Made by a program: the position numbers and the translations under genes
Shown here: piece after piece, positions 1 through 9,258 of the stretch
Layout of the letters: the number at the start of each line of letters is the position of its first letter
Position numbering within the stretch: position 1 is the first letter of the stretch
DNA from: Palsa-504 sp963839095
GTDB taxonomy: Bacteria > Actinomycetota > Actinomycetes > Streptosporangiales > Streptosporangiaceae
NCBI GenBank assembly: GCA_963839095.1
Contig: CAWIUF010000069.1
Location: 1 to 64,000 of the forward strand
Length of the DNA: 64,000 nt
Direction: 5' to 3'
Notes under the pieces: model-generated
What the model was told of the DNA's origin: nothing
Databases searched by the model: none
What the model saw: only the letters and a program-made list of their open reading frames with translations

Positions 1-245
1 CCAACGCGGCCCAACGGTCCGCCGACGCACCTGGAGGTCGCACTGACCAGCACGCCGGCGGTACGGCAGCCCCTCAAGCTGACGGTACTGTGCCGCTGCG
101 GCGCCAGGATCGACCTGGAATCACGCCGACCTCGAGCCTGATGGGACTCACCAGGCTCGTCCACGGGGAGAACGGCACGATGACGATCGATGACCCCGGC
201 GACGGCAGTCACGTCTTCGAGCTGACCTGGCCGAGCAGCGGACGG
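1..245 (+). CDS. possible 3' end of a sensor kinase ATPase domain (cut by window edge)
   Basis: The stretch at about 140-240 reads as the last strand-helix-strand of a HATPase_c domain: a segment starting MGLTRLVHGENG and ending in VFELTWP resembles the closing GL.L....GG......G..F.L..P pattern of histidine kinases. The rest of the gene would lie left of the window. The reading frame runs on without a stop into the receiver protein that follows, so this could also be one hybrid protein or two genes separated by an indel. The assignment rests on a short pattern only and is tentative. Confidence 0.3.
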
Positions 246-278
246 CCCCGCGCCCGGCGCGGCCACCGACCCCGGGAG

Positions 279-1120
279 ATGGCATCGATGCCTGAACCGA
301 TCAAGCATCGACCTCACCGCGCAGCGGCCGCCGATGAACACGCGGGCCGCGCGGAACTGCCCTCGGGCGAACGCGGCATCGACATCCTCGTGGTCGACGA
401 CCAGCCCGATCATGATTCAGGCTGGTTCGCCCGGTACCTGCCTGGCCACCGCCGGCTGTCCCTGGAGAGCGTCACCGAGATCGAACGCTTCCTCGTCGGC
501 CACCGGCTGCCCAACCTGCCGGACCCGCCGTACAAACCCGAACTGGCCATCCTCGACCTGAGCCTGGGCGCAGGCCAGCCCGATGGCCTTCAGGCATTGC
601 ACACTTTGCGGCAGCATCCCGCCACCCGCGACCTGCCAGCGATCTTGAACACGAACGGCCTCGAAGACCACCGCGACATGCTGGCTGTAATCGCGGCCCA
701 GATCAACGGCGGCGCCATCCCGGTGTCCCAGAAGAGGGGTTCCGACGGCCCTGCTGTGCGCGATCAGCCCGCCGTATCGGGCACGCCAAGCGAGGCGGAC
801 CTGCCCTGGCCGCTGACAAAGCCGGTCCCCGGGCTTGCTGAACGTCCAGGAAGTCATGTGGCACGGCGACAAAAGCTGCCGGTAAGCCTGCTCGACTACC
901 TGCTCGATCTGCCCTGGAAGCGCACCTACTGGAAGGAAATGGCCAGGCACCGGAGTCACGCCGACGCCGCGTTCGAAGCCCGCAAACGCCACGGCAGCCT
1001 CACCGACCAGGACGAGGCCAGCAAACAGAACCACGCCCGGCTGTCACCAACCAGTTCGGGCCGCTCGCCGTCGCCTGGGCGCTGGCCGGCGACGCCTGCA
1101 TGAACTGGACGGGCGGCTGA
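279..1120 (+). CDS. CheY-like receiver-domain protein
   Basis: From ATG 279 the protein starts MASMPEPI and then carries a receiver domain: the acidic pair in DILVVDDQ, the phospho-acceptor Asp in LAILDLSLG, the Thr in PAILNTNG and the Lys in VSQKRG are all present in the usual order. The loop between strand 1 and the acceptor Asp is long. No DNA-binding domain follows; the remaining roughly 120 residues are charged and unassigned. The open frame stops at 1103, but shifting one base near 1035 gives a more hydrophobic end (AVTNQFGPLAVAWALAGDAC) with a stop at 1120, and sensible-looking sequence continues in another frame to about 1275 (ATKYGPVLADPFIHSLLDRF). A role as a single-domain response regulator partnering the kinase end just upstream is inferred. 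Confidence 0.6.
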
Positions 1121-1279
1121 GCCTCATCGCCGCCCAGCAAGACCGAGGTACAAGGAATTCAGCAGCAGACCAGCGCGCACATCGTCGCGTTCGCCACCAA
1201 GTACGGCCCCGTGCTGGCCGACCCGTTTATCCATTCGTTGCTCGACCGCTTCACCGGCAGCGCGGGAAGAGTCCCGCCC

Positions 1280-1933
1280 ATGAACGTCCTTCCCTTCTCG
1301 GCATTCCCCTGCGTGGTCCCCCGCCCTGCTCGCCCTCACAGTGCTCATCTCGCCCCGGGCCCACCTTCTGCTGTCACCGCTGCTGGAAGGCCGCAAGGTC
1401 ACCTGGCGCGACGACTACGCCGCCGTGCTGGTCGGCGACCCCTTGCTCGCCCTCGCTGCCGGCCTCGCCGCAACCTCTCCCGGCCAGTGGCCCCCACGGC
1501 TTCCCCTCATCCTGGACTGCGGGCTGCGCCTGGCTCGCAGGAGGCTGGGCGTTCGGGCTCTGGCAGTCGCGTCACGAATTCTCACCGGTCGTTACTCCCT
1601 CGGTCAGAGCCTCAGCCCCACCAAGCTATGGCATCAGTACATCGTCTACCCTCTGCTCGGCTACTGGGTCACCGCGACGGAATGGTCAGCCTACGGAGCT
1701 ACCGGGGCCCTCCCGGCACCTCGCGCACCGTCCAGCTCGTGCTAGTCATCGCCTCCACCGGAACCTGGGCGATCCTGACCTGGGACGCCATACGACAGCC
1801 CAAGCCCGGACACGGCACGCTCGACCGGGCAAGACTACGCATGATCACCCGTCGTCTCATCCACCGCCGGTGCGGGGCGCTGGAGTGCGCGGCCCCGATG
1901 CCGGTGCTATGCCGACGACATCCGGGCCGGTGA
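1280..1933 (+). pseudogene. frameshifted membrane protein, unknown function
   Basis: An ATG at 1280 starts MNVLPFSAF; from about 1320 coding character moves to another frame (LLALTVLISPRAHLLLSPLL, then VGDPLLALAAGLAAT and YIVYPLLGYWVTA), and from about 1730 it returns to the first frame (VQLVLVIASTGTWAILTWDA). The three pieces together give about four hydrophobic segments, consistent with a small integral membrane protein of about 200 residues. No family is recognised. The downstream 1860-1933 part looks random. Either the gene is decayed or two single-base indels are present in the assembly. Confidence 0.45.
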
Positions 1934-1989
1934 CGGCGGCCGGTCTCTAAATGGTGACCTGTCTGTGATATATTTGGTTACGGATTCTG

Positions 1990-3144
1990 TCAGCTCGGCG
2001 GTGGTCCGGGGAAGCTCACCGCGATGTCGAGGCCGCCCGGGGCGGGGCCTGGCCGTCAGGGTAGCGTCGTGGACGCCGGCGATCGCGCTGACGATGGCCA
2101 GGCCGAGGCCGTGCCCGCTGGCCTGGAGCCGCTGGGTGCTCAGCCGCTGGAACGGCTGAAAAGCCGGTCCACGTCCCCCGGCGGGACCACCGGTCCGGTG
2201 TTGGCGATGGTCACGACGGTCCGTCCGCCGGTGCTGGCGGTGACGATGTCGACCCGCCCGCCGTCGTGGTTGTGCCGGACGGCGTTGTCCACCAGGTTCG
2301 ACAGCAGGCTCCCGGCCAGGGCCGGATCGCCGGTGGCCCGCGCCGGGGTGAGGTCGGTGTGGATGACGATGCCGCGGGCTTCGGCGTCCGGGCGGTGATC
2401 CCGGACAGCCTGGCCGACGAGGTCAGCGAGGTCAAAGGATTCCGGGCGCTCGATTCCGCGTTCGCTGCTGGCCAGCGTGAGCAGGGCGTCGATGAGACGT
2501 CCGGCCTGGCCGTTCCAGTGCAGCGCCTTCTCGCACGCCGATCGCAGGGTGGCGGTGGTGGCGTCCGGGTCGGCCAGCGCGACCTGCAGTAGGGTCTTCT
2601 CCGCGGTGAGCGGCGTCCGCAGCTCGTGCGAGGCGTTGGCGACGAAGTGCCGCTGGGCTTGGAACGAGGTCTCCAGCCGGCCGAACAGGCCGTCGAGGGT
2701 GTCCCCGAGCTGCCGGAACTCGTCGTCGGGGCCGTCGACCGCCAGCCGCTGGTGCAGGTTTCCGGCGGAGATGTCGCGGGCGGTGGAGGTGATGGTGCGC
2801 AGCGGCCGCAGGACCCGGCCGGCGATCAGCCAGCCGATCCCGAGCGCGAGCAGTCCCAGGCCGGCGATCATGGCCACCCCGGCGACATGCTGCTGCACGT
2901 CGTGGCCGATGGTGCCGGAGAACGACATGCCGCGGAACTGGCACGGCTCGACCTGGGCGAGGTCCCCGGGGCCGCCGTGCAGCCGGTATGCACCAGGAAG
3001 TTCGGCTTGAAGACGACCGCCACCGCGGCCAGCGCGGCAAACGACAGGCCAAACAACGCCGCGTACAGCAGGGCGAGCTGCGCCCGCAGGGTGCGTCGCG
3101 GGCGCCGGAGCCCCGCCACCCGAGGGCCGGGAAGGGCCCCGCAT
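1990..3144 (-). pseudogene. sensor histidine kinase (HAMP, HisKA, HATPase), frameshifted
   Basis: The start at 3144 overlaps the stop of the response regulator (TGATG), the normal layout of a two-component operon. N-terminal TM1 (LALLYAALFGLSFAALAAVAVVF) lies in one frame at about 3040-3110. The main frame from about 2950 holds TM2 (VAMIAGLGLLALGIGWLIAG), HAMP, the H-box HELRTPL, and the N-box NLVDNAVRHN. It stops after DRLFSRSSG at 2140. Shifting frame there restores the G2 box (FQPFQRLSTQRLQASGHGLG, then LAIVSAIA), and a further shift near 2040 restores the end PGGLDIAVSFPG with a stop at 1990. At least three breaks therefore separate otherwise well conserved blocks. The kinase probably controls the divergent ABC exporter at 3952-7223. 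Confidence 0.8.
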
Positions 3145-3800
3145 CACTGTCCTCCGAGCTGGTAGCCGCCCTCGCGGACGGTCCGGATGACGGGCGGCTC
3201 GCCGAGCTTGACGCGCAGGCGGCTCATGGTCTGCTTGACGGCGGTGGTGAACGGGTCGGCGGCCTCGTCCCAGACCCGTCAGCAGCTCCTCGGCCGAGAC
3301 GACCCGCTCCCCGGCCGTGAGCAGATACTCGAGCAGCCCGAACTCTTTCGGGCTGAGGTCCAGGCGCCGCCCGGCGCGGAACGCGATCCGGCGGCCGGAT
3401 CCAGGGTCACGTCGCCGCGTTTGAGCACCGGCGGGAGCGACACGTCGGGGCGGCGGCCGATGGCCCGGATCCGCGCGACAAGCTCGGCGAAATCGAAGGG
3501 CTTGGGCAGGTAATCGTCGGCGCCGAGCCCAAGGCCGTCGACCCGGTCGGCGACGGTGCTGGCCGCGGTCAGCATCAGCACCCGGCTGCCCGATCCCGGG
3601 CCGCCAGCCTGCGGCAGACCTCGTCGCCATGGGTTCCGGGCAGGTCCCGGTCCAGGACTACGACGTCGTAGCGGTGACGGACAGTGGTCAAGCGCCGCGG
3701 TCCCGTCCAGGACGACGTCAACCGCCATGCCCTCCCGGCGAAGCCCGGCCGCGATGGCGGTGGCCAGGTCTTCGACGTCCTCTGCGACCAGCACTCTCAT
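3144..3800 (-). pseudogene. OmpR-family response regulator, frameshifted
   Basis: The gene starts with MRVLVAEDVEDLATAIAAGL, a canonical receiver beginning with the acidic pair ED. The phospho-acceptor segment (VVLDRDLPG-like) is read in a second frame around 3650. The first frame resumes with LMLTAASTVADRVDGLGLGA, then DDYLPKPF, giving the conserved Thr/Ser and Lys-Pro. A winged-helix domain follows in another frame (LDLSPKEFGLLEYLLTAGER) and the wing and end (REGGYQLGGQ) lie in yet another, with TGA at 3144-3146 overlapping the kinase start. Length of about 219 residues is normal for the family. The protein is expected to bind the 3800-3952 intergenic region between itself and the ABC operon. 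The frame breaks could be errors or decay. Confidence 0.8.
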
Positions 3801-3951
3801 ACTGCCCTCTGCGTGTCCCTCTCTCGATGATCCTAAGGCCGACGATGCCAGGCCCTGGGTATCAGCCGGGTGTCAGCCGCTGGCACCGGCCTGATACCGG
3901 CGCTCGCGTACAACTTCCTCCAGCGACATCCACTACCGGGAAGGCGGCCAG
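3801..3951. promoter_or_regulatory. divergent intergenic region, regulator/ABC exporter
   Basis: This 151-base gap separates the response regulator (minus) from the ABC ATPase (plus). It contains a partly repeated motif with GGTATCAGCC followed by GGTGTCAGCC and then CTGATACCGG (about 3857-3900), suggesting a direct/inverted repeat operator of the OmpR type. The ATPase start at 3952 is preceded by AAGGCGG. No strong -10/-35 pair could be fixed. Confidence 0.4.
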
Positions 3952-4886
3952 ATGAGCGAGGCAACGATAGAAGTGACCGGGCTGCGTAAGCGGTTCGGCT
4001 CGGTACTGGCGCTGGACGGTATGTCGTTCACCGTCCGGCCGGGCCAGATCACCGGGTTCATCGGGCCGAACGGAGCCGGGAAGTCGACCACCATGCGGGT
4101 CATCCTCGGGCTGGACGCGGCCGAGGAGGGCACGGCGCTGATCGGCGGTCGGCCTTACCGGAGCCTGCGCCGCCCGCTGACCGTGATCGGGTCGCTGCTG
4201 GACGCCGCCGCGCTCCAGCCGAGCCGGACCGCCCATAACCACTTGCGGTGGCTGGCCTGCTCGCAGGATCTGCATGTCCGCCGGGTTGACGAGGTAATCG
4301 GCCAGGCCGGTCTCGGGCAAGCCGCCCGGCGGAAGGCAGGCGGATTCTCCCTCGGCATGCGGCAGCGGCTGGGGATCGCCGCCGCGCTGCTCGGGGACCC
4401 GCCGGTGCTGATGCTGGACGAGCCGTTCAACGGCATGGACCCCGAAGGGATCGTGTGGATGCGCGGGTTCCTGCGGCCCTGGCCGCGCAGGGCCGGGCCG
4501 TGCTGGTGTCCAGCCACCTGATGAACGAGCTCCAGGACCTGGCGGGCCATCTGGTGATCGCGGGCCGCGGCCGGGTGATCGCGGACACCAGCACGGCGGC
4601 GCTGCTCGCGGCCGCGTCCGGGGACCGGGTCATAGTGCGCACGACCGCGACGGCCGCGGCGACCGCGGCGCTCGAGCGGGCCGGGGCCTCCGTGACCGCC
4701 GCGGAGGCCGGCGTCCTGTCGGTAGCCGGGCTGACCGCGGAGAAGATCGTCCCGGCTCTCGCGGGCAGGGGGTGGTTTTCGCGGAAGTGACCGCGCACCG
4801 GGCCAGCCTGGAGGATGCCTATCTGGAGCTCACCAGGGACGCGGTCGAGTACCGCGCCGCGCAACGCTGCGGAGGCTGCGCGATGA
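3952..4886 (+). CDS. ABC transporter ATP-binding protein (frameshifted)
   Basis: Walker A is GPNGAGKST (residues about 40-48), the signature region reads FSLGMRQRLGIAAAL in place of LSGGQ, and Walker B is VLMLDEPFNGMDP. After residue 170 the sequence moves to another frame (GRAVLVSSHLMNELQDLAGH, containing the switch His), and to a third near 4770 (VVFAEVTAHRASLEDAYLEL). A last shift gives a stop TGA at 4884-4886 that overlaps the ATG of the first permease. The C-terminal layout and LEDAYLEL are typical of DrrA/ABC-2 exporter ATPases of about 300 residues. With the two permeases it should form an ABC-2 efflux or lipid/peptide export system under the adjacent two-component regulator. Confidence 0.85.
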
Positions 4887-6450
4887 CCGCCCCCATAACC
4901 ACGCCGTACCGGCCGGGCGTGCCCCCGGTGCACCCGGGTTCTGGCAGGTGCTGCGGGCTGAGTGGGTCAAGTTCCGTACCGTCCGCGGCTGGGTCGCCGG
5001 GATGCTCGTGGCGGGGCTGGTGACGGTGGGGATCGCGCTGCTCAATCACAGCACCTGCGGAGGTAGCGTCACCCCGGGCGGTCCTCAGGTCGTCGGGGCG
5101 GGCTGTGCCGCTCCGCCGTCCGGGCCGGGCGGCGAGGCCGTGACCGACCGCTACTACCTGGTGCATCAGCCGCTTCCGGTCAGCGGCAGCATCACCGCCC
5201 GGATCACCTCGCTGACCGCGGGCCAGGCCAGCCAGGCCAAGGCCAGCCAGGCCAAGGCCCGGCGGGCCTGCCCCCGTGGTCCAAGGCCGGGATCATCATC
5301 ACCGCGGGCACCCGGCCCGGTGCGGCCTACGCCGCCCTCATGGTCACGGCCGGCCATGGCGTCCGGATGCAGTACGACTACACCGGCGATATCGCCGGCT
5401 GGCCCGGGCCGGATCTCGGCGGCGTCACCGCGATGGCTGCGGCTGGACCGCTCCGGCGACACCGTCACCGGATATCAGTCCGCTGACGGTACCCGCTGGA
5501 CCCTGGTCGGAACCGCTCGCCTGGCCGGGTTCCCGATGACGGCGCAGGCCGGAATGTTCGCCGCCTCCCCCGGGTCGACGCAGGTAACCTCGCAGTCGCT
5601 GAGCGGGGGAAGCGGCAGCGGCGCGACGACCCTCACCACCGCCCGCTTCGACCACCTCGCCCTCCGCGGCTCGCGACCCGGCGGGACGTGGGCAGGCTCG
5701 CCGGTCGGCGGCCCGTCGCCGGGCACCGGGTTTCACCAGGCCGGCGACGTCATCACGGTGACCGGGACCGGCGACATCGCGCCGTACGTCGCCGGTGACG
5801 GAGCCGCCTTCCCCGTCGAGAAGACCCTGCTGGGCGCGGCCGCCGGGCTGATCGCGGTGATCGTCGTGGCGGCGATGTTCATGACCGCCGAATACCGGCG
5901 CGGCCTGATCCGGGTCACCCTGGCCGCCAGCCCGCGGCGGGGCCAGGTCCTGGCGGCCAAGGCCATCGTGATCGCCGCGGCCGCCTTCGTCACCGGCCTG
6001 GCCGGCGCCATCGCCGCGGTCACGGCCGAGGAGCCGCTGCTGCGCGCCCGCGGCAACTTCATCCTGCCGGCCAGCGCGTTCACCGAGATCCGCGCCGTCG
6101 GCGGGACGGCCCTGCTGCTCGCCGTCGCCGCGGTCCTCACGCTGGCCCTGGGCGCGATACTGCGCAGTGGCGCCGCCGCGGTCACCACCGTCATCGTGAC
6201 GCTGTTCCTGCCCTACCTGCTCACGCTTACCGCCTCGGCCGGGCTCGCGGACTGGCTGCTGCGTCTCACTCCGGCGGCCGCCTTCGCCATCCAGCAGACC
6301 AGCCCGGCCTACCCGCAGGTGAGCGCCTCCTACACGCCGGGAAACGGCTACTTTCCGCTGGCGCCCTTGGCCGGTTTCGGCGTGCTCTGCGGTTACACCG
6401 CGCTCGCCGCGGTCCTGGCCGTCATCCTGCTCCGGAAGCGGGACGCATGA
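4883..6450 (+). CDS. ABC-2 permease with extracellular DUF1349-like insert (frameshifted)
   Basis: The inferred start MTAPITTPYRPG (ATG 4883) overlaps the ATPase stop; a one-base shift near 4940 joins it to LRAEWVKFRTVRGWVAGMLV with TM1. Between TM1 and the next TM lies about 230 residues of predicted exported sequence. Its middle, at about 5270-5450, is readable only in another frame (PWSKAGIIITAGTRPGAAYA, then GVRMQYDYTG) and then returns (WLRLDRSGDTVTGYQSADGT, RWTLVGT). This matches the beta-sandwich DUF1349/concanavalin-like pattern. The C-terminal half has about five TM segments, TAEYRRGLIRVTL being typical of actinobacterial ABC-2 permeases. A short 15-base tandem repeat (5222-5260, GQASQAKASQAKA) sits at the start of the insert. 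The role of the sensor-like insert is inferred. Confidence 0.75.
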
Positions 6451-7223
6451 CCCGGGCTGTGCACGCGGAATGGCTCAAGCTGCGGACCACGCCGGGGACC
6501 GGCTGGCTGCTGGCTGCCCTCATCGCCGTCACCGCGGCCCTGAGCGCGATGGCGGATGCCGCGGCCAGGTGCCCGGCCGGAGGATGCCAGATCGACCCGG
6601 TCAAGACCAGCCTCACCGGGATCTACCTCGGGCAGGCGGTAGTCGCGGTCCTGGCCGTGACGGCTATCAGCAGCGAGTACGGCACCGGCATGATCCGTGT
6701 TACCTTCACCGCCATGCCCGGCCGGACCGTCGTCCTGGCGGCCAAGGCGGTCATCATCGCCGGGCTCGTCCTGACCGCCGGCGCCGCCGCGGTACTCGGT
6801 TCCGTGCTCGCCGGAAGGCTCATCCTGCCTGGCCACGGATTCACCGCCGAACGTGGCTACCTGCTGCTGTCGCCAGCCGCCGGCCCAGCGCTCCGTGCCA
6901 GCATCGGATCGGTGCTCTATCTGGCCCTGATCGCCCTGCTCAGCCTGGGTGTCGCGGCCGCCGTGCGGGACACCGCCGCCGCTATCGGCAGCGTGCTCGG
7001 CCTGCTCTACGTCGCCCCGGTCATCGCGGCGGTGCTCGGCCGCTCAGGCGCGTCGCGGCAGCTTCAGCAGATCGCGCCCATGACGGCCGGGCTGGCCATC
7101 CAGGCCACCACCGGCCTGCGCAGCCTGCCCGTCAGTCCCTGGGCGGGCCTCGGAATCCTCGCCGCCTGGGCCGCCGCGGCCCTGCTGGCCGGGAGCCTGC
7201 TGCTGCACCTCCGCGACGCCTGA
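6447..7223 (+). CDS. ABC-2 family permease
   Basis: This intact protein of 258 residues overlaps the preceding permease by 4 bases (ATGA), so the two are probably translationally coupled. It starts MTRAVHAEWLKLRTTPGTGW, the usual cytoplasmic entry of ABC-2 permeases. It has about six hydrophobic segments, including LLAALIAVTAALSAMADAA, AVVAVLAVTAIS and the family motif SSEYGTGMIRVTFTAMPGR. It lacks the large exported insert seen in its upstream paralogue, so the transporter is likely a heterodimer of one plain and one decorated permease. Its 3' end overlaps the convergent membrane sensor gene by 92 bases. Confidence 0.85.
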   Translation: MTRAVHAEWLKLRTTPGTGWLLAALIAVTAALSAMADAAARCPAGGCQIDPVKTSLTGIYLGQAVVAVLAVTAISSEYGTGMIRVTFTAMPGRTVVLAAKAVIIAGLVLTAGAAAVLGSVLAGRLILPGHGFTAERGYLLLSPAAGPALRASIGSVLYLALIALLSLGVAAAVRDTAAAIGSVLGLLYVAPVIAAVLGRSGASRQLQQIAPMTAGLAIQATTGLRSLPVSPWAGLGILAAWAAAALLAGSLLLHLRDA

Positions 7224-8532
7224 CTGACAGCCGCCCGGGTTCGGCGGCCGACCCGCCCGGCGCAGGCTGAGGATCCGCCAGCGTGCACCGAACCCAGAAC
7301 GCGTTCCACGACGGGCGGTCGGCGAGCCAGACCGAGACGTGGACCGGCTCAAAGGCCTGCTCGACGGTCGCGGTCATCTCGTTCTGGATAGCTACCAGGT
7401 CGACGGACTCCCGGAGCCGTCCGGCGAAGGCGGCCACGGTCGCCTCGGAGTCGTAGCGGGCGCGGTTGAAGCGGCGGTCGACGACCCGCTGGACCCGCTT
7501 GCGCAGCGGGTTGAACAACCCGGCGGCGGCCAGCGTGGCGGCTGCCACGGCGACCGTGCTGTGCAGCCGCAGCACCTCGGTGGCCAGCAGGACCAGCCCG
7601 GCGTACACCCCGACCAGCAGGCCGGTCAGCACGGCGTAGGCCAGCGTCCGGGAGATGATCCGGTCGATGTCGTACAGCCGGAACTTCAGGATCCCGATGC
7701 CGAGGGCGACCGGCAGGGCCGCGACGCCCGCGGCGATGACGGCGTCAGCCACCCCCGCCGCGCCGGTGGCGTTGCCGGACTGGAACAGGCCGATCCCGAG
7801 GCAGACGATGAACACGCCCGCCCCGCTGTACAGCCACTTGAGCTGCAGCCGCCGCTCGCCGCGGGACCTGCGGTACTTGGGCGCCTGGACGGCCAGCCAC
7901 ACCACCCAGGACACGAGCAGGGCGAAGAATCCGATGTTCTCGACCACGCCCCACAACTGGCCGGGGCCCGCCGGATGGGAGATGGTGAGCGGGGCGCCGC
8001 TGGCGTCCACCCTGATCACCGGCGCGGAGGCGGCGATGGCCAAGGGGACGAATGTCACCGCGCCGAACAGCAGGCCGAGGCCGAACAGGGCCCCGCCGAC
8101 CGGCCGCCAGCGCCCCCCGGGCAGCTGCCCGTCCGGGTACAGCCACAGAGCGGCCGCGGTCAGGACCAGGCCGGCCGCCCAGGCGGGCTGGAGAGCGATC
8201 GCGAGCCGGCCGAGGGGCAGGGTGCCGTGATGGAGCCGGTAGTCGAGGACCGAGTAGGCCACGGCGGCCGCCTGGGTCGAGAACAGGACGCCGCAGCCGA
8301 GCAGCAGCCAGCCGAGCGGGTTGCCCGGCCGCCGCACGGCGACCAGCGTCCCGACCGCCACCGTCGGCAGCAGCCCCATGGTCCGGACGAGCTCGGGCGC
8401 GATCTCGCCCGCCAGCGCGACCAGCACGAGGGCGGCGATGTTGAGCACGAAGGCGAGCACCCCGACCGCGATCGCCGTTCGCGTCGAGAGCAGCTGCCGG
8501 GCCATACGCACGCGGCTCTCCTTCCCCACCAT
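7132..8532 (-). CDS. integral membrane protein with 7TM sensor-like N-terminus
   Basis: The protein starts MVGKESRVRMARQLLSTRTA; ATG 8505 (MARQLL) is an alternative. It has about nine hydrophobic stretches (AIAVGVLAFVLNIAALVLVAL, NPLGWLLLGCGVLF, AAGLVLTAAALWLYPDG, IGFFALLVSWVVWLAVQ, FIVCLGIGLFQSG and others). The segment RRSRGERRLQLKWLYSGAG, then LKFRLYDIDRIISRTLAYAV and a cytoplasmic helix RVQRVVDRRFNRARYDSEAT, is typical of an actinobacterial family related to the membrane part of 7TM sensor kinases. No kinase or ATPase domain follows, and the last 60 residues are low complexity, so the natural end may lie near 7250. Function is unknown; signal sensing is an inference. Confidence 0.65.
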   Translation of the reverse strand: MVGKESRVRMARQLLSTRTAIAVGVLAFVLNIAALVLVALAGEIAPELVRTMGLLPTVAVGTLVAVRRPGNPLGWLLLGCGVLFSTQAAAVAYSVLDYRLHHGTLPLGRLAIALQPAWAAGLVLTAAALWLYPDGQLPGGRWRPVGGALFGLGLLFGAVTFVPLAIAASAPVIRVDASGAPLTISHPAGPGQLWGVVENIGFFALLVSWVVWLAVQAPKYRRSRGERRLQLKWLYSGAGVFIVCLGIGLFQSGNATGAAGVADAVIAAGVAALPVALGIGILKFRLYDIDRIISRTLAYAVLTGLLVGVYAGLVLLATEVLRLHSTVAVAAATLAAAGLFNPLRKRVQRVVDRRFNRARYDSEATVAAFAGRLRESVDLVAIQNEMTATVEQAFEPVHVSVWLADRPSWNAFWVRCTLADPQPAPGGSAAEPGRLSVRRRGGAAAGSRPAGPRRPRRRGFRGPPRD

Positions 8533-8567
8533 GAGCGCCAGCCTACGAGCCGACCGTTCCGGCATCG

Positions 8568-9149
8568 TTACGGTCGGCCCCGCCGGTCCCGTTCGGAATA
8601 AAAGATCTTTACCGCCGAACGGGTGGGCACTCGCCCCGGTAAAACCAGCGCCGTTCCGGTGAGGTGCTCGAAGATCAGGTTGGTCTCGGTGATCGCCACA
8701 TCGCGGGACGCGCTCAGGTTGGTGACGACGAAGTCCCGCAGGTCGTCGGGGGATCTCGCGGCCAGGTGCACCTGGAAGTCGTTGACGCCGCCGAGGAAGA
8801 ACACGTTCAGCACGCCGGGCAGCGCGGCCAGCCGCTGGGCGAAGGAGCCGATGCGCGGGCGGGCGTGGGCCTGCAGGCGCACCGACACGATCGCCTGCAG
8901 CGGCCTGCCCAGTGCCTCGGGGGCCAGATCGGCGTGAAAGCCCCTGATGACGCCGGCGTCCTGGAGGCGGCGGACCCGCATCAGGCAGGTGGACGGCGCC
9001 ACCCCCGCCTGCGCGGCCAGCGTGCTGTTGGGGATGCGGGCGTCGGCCGCGAGCAGCCGCAGGATCGTGTGATCCACCTCGTCCAGCACGATGTCCGCGC
9101 GGACTCGCGGGCGAACCTTCTTCGCCGCAGGCGTCCCGGTCTTGGCCAC
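8568..9149 (-). CDS. Lrp/AsnC-family transcriptional regulator (AldR-like)
   Basis: Residues about 22-70 form the winged HTH (LDEVDHTILRLLAADARIPN, then TLAAQAGVAPSTCLMRVRRL), and residues 85-165 form the RAM ligand-binding domain (LQAIVSVRLQAHARPRIGSF and VFFLGGVNDFQVHLAARSPD). At 193 residues it is slightly longer than average because of a basic N-terminus. It is divergent from alanine dehydrogenase, and in mycobacteria an Lrp protein in this position (AldR) controls ald in response to alanine and other amino acids. The same role is very likely here. Confidence 0.9.
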   Translation of the reverse strand: MAKTGTPAAKKVRPRVRADIVLDEVDHTILRLLAADARIPNSTLAAQAGVAPSTCLMRVRRLQDAGVIRGFHADLAPEALGRPLQAIVSVRLQAHARPRIGSFAQRLAALPGVLNVFFLGGVNDFQVHLAARSPDDLRDFVVTNLSASRDVAITETNLIFEHLTGTALVLPGRVPTRSAVKIFYSERDRRGRP

Positions 9150-9258
9150 TGTCTAATAATGTCACAAAATACTGACGCCTTGCCGAATATCCTTCGGCCT
9201 CCATGCGGACAGGTCGAATCAATGGCTCACACTTTTTGATAACGCCATTGGAGGAACC
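9150..9258. promoter_or_regulatory. lrp/ald divergent control region with two inverted repeats
   Basis: Two inverted repeats stand out: GCCGAA-N5-TTCGGC at 9182-9198 and CAATGGC-N17-GCCATTG at 9220-9250, the latter ending in the ald ribosome binding site (GGAGGA, 9250-9255). Lrp-type regulators bind several spaced boxes, so both may be operator half-sites. The second could also form a hairpin that hides the start of ald. Neither has been tested against a known AldR consensus. Confidence 0.45.

Noticed and set aside
9182..9250. Possible riboswitch before ald
   Set aside because: Only two small inverted repeats, too short for a known riboswitch, and Lrp control explains the region.
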